This document shows positions 10,210 to 19,834 of a DNA stretch of 64,000 nt, one piece after another. Under the pieces are notes generated by a model, which worked only from the letters and a program-made list of their open reading frames with translations, was not told where the DNA came from and ran no database searches. The DNA comes from Adiantum capillus-veneris (Eukaryota; Streptophyta; Polypodiopsida; Polypodiales; Pteridaceae). Within the stretch, counting starts at the first letter, position 1. The number at the start of each line of letters is the position of its first letter. The stretch covers positions 80,528,760-80,592,759 of the forward strand of contig CM043948.1 of assembly GCA_014529385.2 (NCBI GenBank). Reading direction: 5' to 3'. A program made the translations under genes and the position numbers.

Positions 10210-10408
10210 AAGTTAAAAATTATCCTCCTCAGGTGGGCTGGGTGCACCGAACAACTAGAGAAACCCTTTAAACACCGGCTTTGATCAAATTGTCATATTT
10301 TAGTAATGTCATTATTGTGTCCTTTTATGTTTATGGAGAATACATCATGAACATATTGTGTTCTCCATTCTTGTGGTTTTTTATGGTTATGAAGAACACA
10401 TTATGCAT

Positions 10409-10543
10409 GGATAGGAGGCAGTTCGGTTGGTTGAGCATTTGATCTCCATCACCCGAGTCATGGGTTCGATCGTGGTCGAGTAATGTTCGAAGGTGCTCTT
10501 GTAACTGATCGGGCGAAAATGCCCTAACTGCTACCAAAAAAAA
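10409..10543 (+). mobile_element. tRNA-derived SINE, 135 bp
   Basis: The head resembles a tRNA: GGAGGCAGTTCGGTTGGTTG near the start (A-box-like GGTTGGTTGAGCA) and GGGTTCGATCG at about 10452 (B-box-like). It ends in an A8 tail (10536-10543). It is flanked by 15-bp direct repeats, GAACACATTATGCAT at 10394-10408 and GAACACATCGTGCAT at 10544-10558 (two mismatches), as expected for LINE-mediated insertion. It is not a functional tRNA: no acceptor stem is formed. Confidence 0.75.
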
Positions 10544-10760
10544 GAACACATCGTGCATATTTTTTTCACAGTCTATGTGCACAACGGGCCAATAATGGAA
10601 TGGGTTTCTTTGTAAGTACCCATCTATCCCTTTAAAATATAATGAAAAGGCACCATTTTTGGTCAGCAATCAGCGAGATTTGTAACGACAATCTCAATTG
10701 AGGTTAAATATTGGCCGATCGATGTGGGATCGATCCTTTTGCTAGCGTTTTCGACTTAAA

Positions 10761-10900
10761 AGTGGCTTCATGCTATCGTGCAATTGGTACCCCTTTTTTG
10801 AACACAGAATATTGATTTTCCTGCCGATCAAGTGGCTTCATGCTATCATGCAATTGGTACCCCTTTTTTGGACACAAGAATATTGATTTTCCCGTCGATC
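10761..10900. repeat. Tandem duplication, 70-bp unit
   Basis: AGTGGCTTCATGCTATCRTG starts at 10761 and again at 10831. Each copy runs through GGTACCCCTTTTTT and AATATTGATTTTCC to about GTCGATC. A few substitutions and a one-base indel separate the copies. Confidence 0.85.
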
Positions 10901-11069
10901 TTTTCCGGTGGACTATCACATGCGAGATCGCCCAAGATGCAAGTAGTTGTTGACCAGCCCTATCATTCGTGCCCCCTTTTTGCTCAAAATGGTGAAGAGT
11001 GCGAAAAAAGCGCTTGTGCAGAGCTACGAGAAGGGGTCCACATGAGTCACACTCACCAAACAACTGGTT

Positions 11070-12213
11070 TGAGGGATTAATGGGAGAGACAACAATTAGA
11101 CGAGAAAGAGCGGGTGTAGAACACAATTGTAGAGTCAGACCAACAACTTTCCAAAAGTGGGTCAAAAGATACAGTGGATCGGGGGATCCTTATGACCATT
11201 TTGGCCAGCTTTAGACAGGGTTTGAGATCTAAGTGCATAACTGACTTCCATATATAGTTTAAGGGGTTCGAGATGACCTAAGGCAAAGATTTGACTTGGT
11301 TTCAAACCATACCACTTGGATCAATAACCAACTTGCCAACCTTGGCAATGAGATTTGTTGCTAGTTGTTTCAAAATGGGGATAAAGCACAGTACAGTGGC
11401 ACAAATCTATGGTTTCATGCAGAAATAGGGAGAGACTGTAAGGGATAGTGTGAGTCAAATGAGGCTATATATAGACAGATGTCCGGAGTTGGAAATTCCA
11501 ACCGAGGAAAGACTCGTCTCATTATTTTGGAAGGACTATTAAACAAGGAATTACATGCTATCTTGTATAGCAAAAAACATATAACTTGGAAACATGTAGT
11601 CTAGATGCGATTGACCTGAGTGTTTATTGCGAGATTTATCTCATGAGGAAAGTAAAGTTAAATGTGCACAAAGCAAAAAACAACCACCATGCCATCACAA
11701 GTCAGACCAGCTATTGCGGCATTTGCCAGTTTTATAGAGGACATGCTGAAACGCATGAATGATATGATGATCAATATGCAAAGGATGTCGTTTAGGGGCC
11801 CAATGCAAGGGCCAAATCAAGAACAACAACAAAGGCAATTAAAATGGTGCACCATTGAAGGAAAATGGAAAAATCATGAGACAAAAGAGTGTTACTACAA
11901 GCCTAAATACAATGGGAATGTTCAGTACGTGCCAATGAGGCCACAAGGACAACACATGTATTGCTACCTGACAAATGTGGCACCCATGAAGAGATCGTCA
12001 ATGAATATAGAGCGACCACAACCATTATTAGACCAACAACCACCACTCCTTGGGAATAATGCTATACCGGTCAATTATATGCTACCTGAGGGATAGTTGG
12101 ATGAAAAATCTCTAGTACCTATTACTCCATACCCTGAGACAAGCTCTGTGACAATGGGAATAGAAGAAGAGTGGTATAGCCAACTTGCTCCAGTCCCTAT
12201 AGAGGGAATTTTT
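11070..12213 (+). pseudogene. Ty3/gypsy gag remnant
   Basis: Across shifting frames the region yields WVKRYSGSGDPYDHF, GNEI/FQNGDKA, EGLLNKELHAILYSKKH and TWKHVV, a typical Ty3/gypsy Gag order (DP-YDH near the start, EGL-----L near the end). A degenerate zinc-knuckle-like string follows at about 11849-11895 (C-x8-H-x4-C in WCTIEGKWKNHETKEC). The longest single open piece is 11662-12096. Stops and frameshifts occur throughout. No PR, RT or LTR follows; the remnant ends where the 12240-12745 repeat begins. Confidence 0.6.
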
Positions 12214-12239
12214 TTGGCGAGCTTCCTGTTTTGTGCTTT

Positions 12240-12745
12240 TGCAATTAGTAGTACTTTTTCGTTCCTTTGTAATGCAGCATGGTCTAAAAAAGCTTGTCCA
12301 AGACAAAACTTGCACACAGACTATAGGCTAAACATTAACAACATGAATCCAGAACCAGATTTCCACATACAAACAACCAAAAAAATTTGACAGAGTTTCC
12401 TTCTTTTTAGCTTTAAAATTTCATTATCACAAAGGTCTCTACAAGAGATTAAGGACGTTCAGAAAAAAAAATACAACAAAAATCCTTTGCAATAAATTAG
12501 TACTATATTTTTGTTCTTTTGCAATGCAACAAGGCATAAATGAGCTTGTCAAAGACAAAACTTGCACACAAACTATAGGCTAAAAGTAAACAATATGAAT
12601 CCAAACCCAAATTTCCAAGTACCCAAAATAAAAAAGTTAGAGTTTCCTTTGTTTTAACAATTGAATTTTAAAAAGTACCTCTCCATCTTTATCGCAAAGG
12701 CATGTACAAGAGATTAAGGACATTCAAAAAAATAAAAAGACTTAA
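12240..12745. repeat. Two diverged tandem copies of an AT-rich dispersed repeat
   Basis: A unit running from TTGTAATGCAGCATGG through CAAGACAAAACTTGCACACA and CTATAGGCTAAA to AAGAGATTAAGGACGTTC occurs at about 12250-12465 and about 12505-12725. The distal part (TTTCAAAAAAATCCTCTCC..., GAGATTAAGGACGTTCAAA) recurs at about 15060-15135 and 15775-15850, on the far side of the pseudogene at 13121-14568. Confidence 0.8.
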
Positions 12746-13120
12746 CAAAAAACACTTCAAATAATTTTTTTGTTAGCTACCACCTCAAGAAAAAGTATGC
12801 TCTTTAAAAAGGCATTAAAAGTATGGCATGTAACTTCACAAGGTGGTCTCAAATCTATCTCATTCTAACATAGAGTCATGCCAAACATAGTGGCACCAAC
12901 AATGTAGTCACACATTGTTACCACCCAAAAAATTGTGACAAAATAGTACATGATCCATAGATCATAGCAGCAAAATTAAATGTATGGATCTTCTAAAAAA
13001 ACAAAACCCTCTCTCTCTTAGCTTGTCATGGGTCCACACACAGAAAGACACCACTCATAGAGTACATCCAGGACATATTCTCAACGCTCCGTGAATGTTG
13101 CCAGCAACCACCTAACCATG
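12746..13120. other. No recognised gene
   Basis: AT-rich sequence, downstream (on the minus strand) of the last exon of the neighbouring pseudogene. It could be its 3' flank; no motif is visible. Confidence 0.35.
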
Positions 13121-14568
13121 TCACCAACAAAGAAATAAACACATGACTCTTGCAAGTGGAAACAATGTGTCAAACTTAATACAAGGAACATTCAAATCAA
13201 CATCATACAAGATTTGTGACTTACCAAAAGAAACACTACTTCTCTCTGCACCACCTCTAACAATTTCACCATCAACATCTGTGGGGGAAACACAATCATC
13301 TAATATATAGCTACGGTATGCTGGAAAGCACCTCTTTGAAATCTTCTCCCCACTCTCTCTATCGTACCTTATCACATCTTGCCCAACACGATGCCAAAGA
13401 CACATTGTAAGATCAAGCACCTATTCGGACACGCAAATTGAAAATATGATATTACTAGATTAAAAATCTTGCCATAGAATAAATAAATAAAAGATTCACT
13501 AAAACATCAGTGACCTTACCGTCTCTCTAGTGACAGGATGTTGATATGCCTTAGAGTCACACATAAGCGTCCAAGTACAATGAAGCACAAGCCCCACTCT
13601 TGATGCATCTGCAAGGAACTCCCCTATGTGTTCAGCTAAGCACATGGTGACCAAGAATCCCTCATCCGCCAAATACTCACAAGCGAGATCCATACAACCC
13701 CTCATCAAACCCGACAAAAATGTATTCTAGTTGGGAATAGGCATGCCCTCTAAACAAACCAAAATGTCAATAGACAAGTTACTTTATCGTAACCGTTTAA
13801 AATCACAAAATTTTACTTACCCCATGGGATAGGACCAAGGGTGTCCACCAATAAGCCTGCAGGAAAATTTGCAAATATCAATTGAGCTACCTTTTGACAT
13901 GACACTCCATCTTTGCTATAAAGATGCGTCTTTTGAGTGGCAAAAAACTTGTTCATGCTATATAAAAAACATTCCATATATTGAAAAAAAAACTAAATTT
14001 AATCTTTCATGGTCGTTACATTTACCTAATTAGAGAAAATATATCAATCTGGGTCACATCAACAAGTAGAGCATCACCGAAAGTCTGGTACTGGAATCTT
14101 GCAACCATTATTTATAGTGGTAACTTTCTAACAATATTTAGATGCAATAAACTTTAAATTCAAACACATTTGAGAAAACTCACCAATAGAACAAGTCATA
14201 GGTCATCTCTCCCGACGCTCTCAGCCTAGAGAGGACTCTGCAACAGAGACCTCAACCACATTCATCCGCTTGGGATCTCTTGAGGTGCTAGGAGGTTCTA
14301 TAATCCCTTTACTTTTATTGTCCTGAATGCTAACAAAAGGGGTAGAAGTAGCTCTAGTGGTTGTTTAAGTAGTCCGCACATTGGAGTGTGTACCGCGGAC
14401 AGCTTTTGTGGAATCCTTACTAGCTTCAATCTCCGCACTCCCTTCGCTTGCTTGATGATCCATAGAAGAGGACGTAGTAAGTGCGTCCATGTCTCTACTA
14501 CTATGGGTCTCTTGCTTGAATCCTACAAGCATCATTGTTTCTATCATCAATATATGCATGGCTTTCAA
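13121..14568 (-). pseudogene. Multi-exon pseudogene, unrecognised; methyltransferase-like traits
   Basis: Read on the minus strand, exon-like blocks are about 14568-14195 (donor G|GTGAGT), 14105-14030 (GDALLVDVTQIDIFSLI, donor GTAAAT), about 13958-13822 (MNKFFATQKTHLYSKDG...AQLIFANFPAGLL, donor GTAAGT), 13769-13512 (GMPIPN-stop-NTFLSGLMRG...DEGFLVTMCLAEHIGEFL, donor GTAAGG) and 13420-13121 (VLDLTMCLWHRVGQD..., ending in TGA). Phases agree for the last junctions. An in-frame TAG after GMPIPN (likely TGG decay) and a TAA near the second exon start break it. The string IFANFPAGLL followed by W/F and GFLVTMC loosely recalls the DPPW region and following strand of amino-methyltransferases. This is only a suggestion. 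It may be a host-gene copy captured by the flanking repeats. Confidence 0.45.
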
Positions 14569-14899
14569 TTACTTTACATGTAAACACATTCATAAATTAT
14601 AACTTATCGTTCACTTTATGTATACATGTACGACATGATTCTTCAAGATTATGTTGAAGAATTCATCAAATGACTCCGGTAATTGTGGCCCTTCAACTTG
14701 TATCCTTGGATTAAAAGAGAGGCCTTTGAGTGCAAATGAGCCCAATATGTCTCTTTCTTCATGTAGTTCCAAAATACCTTATAATCTTGAAATTGAGGAC
14801 ATAAGGGATCTTTGGACTTTGTCAGACTCATGAGTTGCAACAATATTTTCTTCCCACAATGCATATGATCTTAAACTTAAAGAAAGCATTAAAGAAGAA

Positions 14900-16095
14900 C
14901 AAATATAGAATGGAAATTTCAACTTGTATCTTCCTCTTGGGTGTCATTAAGTAGACTATAAAAAATATATAATAAAAATAATCAAAACTTAGAGGTTCGC
15001 CAAAACCCAAAAAATATTCTATGTATAAACAACTAAAAAAGTTGGACAAAGTCTCCTTTGATTTGGCACAAAATTTCAAAAAAATCCTCTCCATCTTCAT
15101 TACAAAGACCTCTATAGGAGATTAAGGACGTTCAAATCATTATAAAGTTTACAATAGGCAACAAAATAAATCTATTTTTAAAGGAAAAAGTAAAATTCTA
15201 AATGAAAATTTTGATACAATTCTCATAAGTACTTATTTTATTGTAGATGTTTGAGCTCGTTAATCATCCGCTTGCAAGCGGATGATCAGATACCTCAACA
15301 ACTTTTAAGTTTTATGTAATTTTGATACAATAGTATAAAATAGCCAACAAAACAAAATTTCAAGATAACAATGCACTATAAATAACTATTTCAAGGCACC
15401 ATTTCTCATAAGTATTGTTTAGTAGGTGTTTGAGCTCCATGATCATCCGCTTGCAAGCGGATGATCAGGGAGCTCAACAACTCTTATATTTTATGTAATT
15501 TTGAGACCATAAAATTATAGAAAACGTAGGAGTTGTTGAGCTCCCTGATCATCCCCTTGCAAGCGGATGATTAGAGAGCTCAAACACCTTTTATACACTA
15601 AGAACTTGTGAGAATTGTTTCAAGATTGTTCTTAGTGTGTAGTAGGGGTGTTTGATTTCTCAAATACACTATGATAATCATTTAATAAAAATAATCAAGA
15701 CGTAGAGGTTTTCCAAAATCAAAAAAATATTCTATGTATCAAAAATAAAAAAAATTGGGTAATCTCCTTTGTTTTGGCATAAAATTTCAAAAAAATCATC
15801 TCCATCTTCATTATGAAGACCTCCACATGAGATTAAGGATGTTCAAATCATTATAAACTTTACAATAGGCAACAAACAAATCTATTTTTAAGACAAAAAT
15901 AATATTCTAAAATATAATTTTGATACAATTCTCATAAGTACTTATTGTTTAGTAGGTGTTTGATTTCTCAAAAACACTTTAAAAATCATATAACAAACTT
16001 ATATTAAAAAATAAGAGCTTTAACAAAAACAAAAAAAAATCTAAGCAGAAAAAATTGGACAATCTCTTATGTTTTTGCATAAAATTTCACTTATG
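14900..16095. repeat. AT-rich repeat units, two copies about 710 bp apart
   Basis: A unit containing TTTCAAAAAAATCCTCTCC, ATTACAAAGACCTCTA, GAGATTAAGGACGTTCAAA, TTTACAATAGGCAACAAA and ACAATTCTCATAAGTACTTA is found at about 15060-15245 and again at about 15775-15960. A partial third start is at about 16045. They belong to the same family as 12240-12745. The foldback unit at 15212-15626 sits between them. Confidence 0.75.
15212..15626. repeat. Foldback element with three palindromic hairpins
   Basis: Three hairpins centre near 15276, 15455 and 15560. The second contains the perfect 28-bp palindrome around TCATCCGCTTGCAAGCGGATGA, extended by GGGAGCTCAACAACTC on one side. The third lies in inverted orientation relative to the second (GGAGTTGTTGAGCTCCC). 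The outer arms, ACAATTCTCATAAGTACTTA on the left and its diverged complement ending GTGAGAATTG on the right, make the whole ~415 bp a large inverted repeat. No coding sequence is present. Confidence 0.75.
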
Positions 16096-16189
16096 TTTTA
16101 CGCGTATGATCAAGGAGCATAATCAATTAAAGAAAGTGTTAACATTTACCCAATGATTAGAAAATATTTGAGTTATCTCTATGGAACCA

Positions 16190-16605
16190 TGGAACAAAAA
16201 AGGGGAGGAGTGGAGCCTTCTAGTCGTCCGCACGGGCGTGGACGACAAGGGGGCTCCATCCCTCCTTTTTTTGCCTTGGATCCATATATAGAACATGGAT
16301 TTAGATGCAACGTTAATAAGGAAAGCGTTAATAAGTCATTATGTAGGTCAGGCATTATCTAGGCCAAGTGTGGGGTTTTCAAACACTACCGTAGCATGGG
16401 CAAAAAAAAGAGGGAGGGATGAAGCCTCTGCACGCGGACGACTTGGAGGTTCCATCTCTCCCTCTCTCTTTTTGTCTGGCTCCATAGATAGAACATGGCT
16501 TTAGATGCATTGTTAATAAGGAAAAAATTAATAAGTCGTTATCTAGGTCATGCATTATCTATGCCAAGTGTGGGGTTTCCAAAGACTGCCATAGCATGGG
16601 CATAA
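16190..16605. repeat. Tandem duplication, ~205-bp unit with hairpin
   Basis: Landmarks AGAACATGGATTTAGATGC at about 16287 and AGAACATGGCTTTAGATGC at about 16490, and CCAAGTGTGGGGTTTYCAAA at about 16363 and 16563, show two copies. Copy 1 carries a hairpin at about 16220-16246 with arms GTCGTCCGC and GTGGACGAC. Confidence 0.75.
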
Positions 16606-17760
16606 CAAAACCTTCTGATTTCTTTGTGGCTTTCTGATTAACCAATGATGCTTTTTGTAGCAAACACAAGTAGAGGCTTATATATGCCATCAATCAACAC
16701 CAACTATTCCGAACAATATGCTCTTGTTCATACATTGAAAACTCAATAGTAGCGTTCAGGGGAGATTCCTCCCGTTATGACTATGGCATGATAGTAGGAC
16801 TCAGGCACATAGCTGGCCACTGCATTGTCAGAAGTTATGTCGTGACCATTGTGTTAATTGCCTCTTGGAAAAACTATGGTCCCATGTGCCTTCAAAAACT
16901 ATAGTGGCAAGGTGAGAACTTGAAGGAAGAGATAGGGGGTGTTAAAACACTTTCCACCAATAGAAGATGGCCACATCAAAGGAAGAACGAAATGGGACTT
17001 GCAGATGTGGCGAGTCTGTGCCAAAAGTGAGCAACTTATCCAAAAGCTAGATCTACATGTGCATGAAACCACTCACCTTAGGGTAAAGATGAGATGTTAC
17101 GTTGGTTATTGGTTGCAAACAGAAATGGCTTAAGGAAAAAAAAATTATAGGGTTGCCTTTTGTTCAACGGTGTAATGGATACCAATATTAATATATATAT
17201 ATATATATATATACATGATACATTAATATGATGGATTCTGCAGTAAAGGTTCCTAAGGAAGCTCGACAATCTGAAAATTCCAATATTTTTTTTGTCTGCA
17301 GGTCGTTCCAAAATACTTGCCTCATCAAATTTTTAGATAGGCTATCAACAGAGCTGGACGAGGAGTAAGATTGAAGCCAACGGCTCATCAAACCATGACT
17401 TGCAATAATCGCAATATCCCCAATGCCTTTCCCTCAACATTGAGATGTCTGCCCTCACACTCTCAGGTAAATGCCTCACACTCTCTGCTAAAAGCGCAGG
17501 CAGCTAACCATCATAAGCTGACTAGCCGATTGCCATTGGCTTGGATGACTTGCCCCTCACTGCCAAGCCCTGCTGACTGGCCAGTGGTCGACTGCCGGTG
17601 GACGCAGCAGCACGAAATGTGACCCTTGGCAGATGTGCGCAATAAATATGATGCCGTCGACGACGGGGCAATGCAAGAGATGGGTGTTGGGCCAACAAAT
17701 GCAGGGGCTGACAAGGACTCGAGGGCAAAATGCATAAAGTAGGAAAAATAACGCAAACAC
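16606..17760. other. No recognised gene
   Basis: Contains a short (AT)n tract at about 17190-17212 and short open frames without motif or splice support. Nothing else is supported. Confidence 0.35.
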
Positions 17761-17761
17761 T

Positions 17762-17843
17762 CTCCCTCCTCCCACGAACGAGCTCACAGCTCGTTCGTGC
17801 ATGCGCGGACGAGTAGCGAGCTCCTACGTGGGAGGAGGAGGGA
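17762..17843. repeat. Nested hairpin (inverted repeat)
   Basis: Inner arms ACGAACGAGCT and AGCTCGTTCGT are separated by 2-3 bases (about 17774-17798). Outer arms CTCCCTCCTCCCACG (17762-17776) and CGTGGGAGGAGGAGGG (17827-17842) enclose them. Confidence 0.75.
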
Positions 17844-18166
17844 CGGCTAAGGAAAATGTGGGAGGAGATCGTGGGTAGTGGGGCACTTAGACATATGTGG
17901 TTCACTAGAGGGAGGTCATCTTTGAGTCTTCACAATGAGGCTCATCATGATATGGAGTTAATTAGGACCAAATTTAAAAATTTGTGAGCTCCTCAGACTG
18001 TAATATGGTCCTTGATTATGATGGCCCTATTCAACCTTCGCCATGGCCACCATCATGCACATCCTTTATTGTTATGACTAGCACTAGAATGCTTTCATAC
18101 TGGCCAAAAAGACAGAGATATACTTGAACATGGAATTCTCTCATAGAGCAATTAGACATCAATAAT

Positions 18167-18171
<5 letters not shown>

Positions 18172-18229
<58 letters not shown>
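18172..18229. repeat. (GT)n microsatellite
   Basis: About 29 GT units; lies 85 bp left of the copia 5' LTR. Confidence 0.95.
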
Positions 18230-18230
<1 letters not shown>

Positions 18231-18314
18231 TTCATGCGGCTCAAAGATAAGTTTGATTCTTGGATGATCGTGTAATGACCCTTTGTTCGAGGTAGGAAGG
18301 TCATCATACTATTT

Positions 18315-18542
18315 TGTTACCATATACATGTGGTAGTGATGTGTGTGAACACACTAGGACCGCCGGGGCATTTTTTCCCTCTTTAGGAGGTTTTTTCCCC
18401 CGAGCATTGTATATGCGCCCATCACTCTAGGGCTATCAATTTTTTCCATTGCACACTAAGTAATACACTCTCTATTGTGTGCCTTGAGCTTCCTTCGTCT
18501 TCTCCAAGTTGTGTGTGTTTCTCTGCAACCCTAATTCCAACA
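18315..18542 (+). repeat. Copia 5' LTR
   Basis: 228 bp; TATATG at about 18404 could serve as the LTR TATA element. It differs from the 3' LTR at 5 positions (C/T, T/C, G/A, G/A, T/C). Confidence 0.95.
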
Positions 18543-18904
18543 ATTGGTATCAAAGTAGGTTGTGTCCTCCCGAGCTTAGTCGCCAGCTGCTCCATTATAC
18601 GCCTGCTCACTTTCTCCGATTTCAGTGAGCTTTGGCGAGCGTTCGTAGGTCGACAAATACTTTGGGAGATCTTGTAGAGCTTGGTCTGCTCAGATTTTCG
18701 ATTTGAACTCATTTCGGCCTCCGTTTCCACTACAGGCAGGTCTGCCCAGGCAATTTCGTCATTTTGTGCAAAATTTCTGTCAGTGCCATTTTCTGCATAA
18801 CAGGTGCCTTATAGTCTTCTACGGTTTGTGCTATATAGCACGTGTTGTTCTCGCTCTGTTTCTCCTATTTTTTGGCAGTTTTCACATCAGGTGCAGCATT
18901 TACC

Positions 18905-19834
18905 ATGGCTGACAACAACAACATAGATGTGGTCAAGATATTTGTTGCTGAGGACAAGTTGGATGGGGACAACTACCCTATGTGGGCTTATATGATGCAA
19001 CATGTTCTTGTGTCAAAGGGTGTCTGGAACATTGTACAGGGCATTGATGTACGTCCTCGTTCTGAGGATGTAGGCAATGTTGAGGATGTTGCAGGTCTTC
19101 TTGCAAGGATTGCTGCTGCTAGAGTTGTTTTCCCTACGGCAGAACAAGCTCATTGGGATGTTAAGAATGCGCAGGCTCATGCATTGATTGCATTCTCTGT
19201 GAAGCGCACCATTGTTCCTCACGTCCACTCAGCAAAATTTGCAAAACAGGCTTGGGATATTTTGGCTGGTCTTTATGCAAGTCGCAATGAGGCTAAAATT
19301 GCTTTGCTGCGTAAAGAACTAGAGTCAAAGATTATGCATGAGGAATATGATATGGAAACTTTCCTTGCTAGTGTCAAGGATATCAATGAGCAACTTATTT
19401 CTGCAGGTGAAGTCATTTCAGACAGTTCCCTTGTGCAGACTGTTCTTGATGCCTTACCAGATTCTTACTAGACTTTTGCTAGTACTTGGAGACTGATGAC
19501 CCAAGGAAATCTAGAAGTTTTTAGGTTTGATGCATTATGCACATTGCTGTTGCAAGAGTCACTTTCCAGAAAAAATAGGACTAGACATCGTGCAATTGAG
19601 CAGGCTTTTATTGCTTCTCAAAGAAAGGGTGGTAACAGCAATGCAGCCACTTCTTATGGTTCTATTGCGAGTGGCAAAACTTCTGTTCCTAATGCTTCTG
19701 CTGGCAGCACTTCGTCTAGCAATTCTGTTGATGAGGGCAAAAAGAAGATGCATTGCCATTATTGTAAAGCTAATGATCACTTGATCAAGTTGTGTCCTAA
19801 GTTGAAGGCCAAAGAGGCTAAGAGAAAGAGGGTG
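18905..19834 (+). pseudogene. gag: Copia Gag, one stop, then frameshift
   Basis: Starts MADNNN at the ATG 18905. It carries the UBN2-type Gag core (DNYPMWAYMMQHVLVSKGVW, KQAWDILAGLYAS) and a CX2CX4HX4C zinc knuckle (CHYCKANDHLIKLC, about 19753-19794) that would bind element RNA. An in-frame TAG at 19469-19471 splits it. Just after the zinc knuckle the frame shifts near 19835, and the pol frame continues as TTNVDVDEEWAFSTE. Confidence 0.88.

Noticed and set aside
10409-10543. Functional tRNA gene
   Set aside because: No acceptor stem or cloverleaf; A-tail and target duplications show a SINE.
17511-17905. Overlapping minus-strand frames of 80-127 codons
   Set aside because: Three overlapping frames in a GC-rich hairpin region, none with a recognisable motif.
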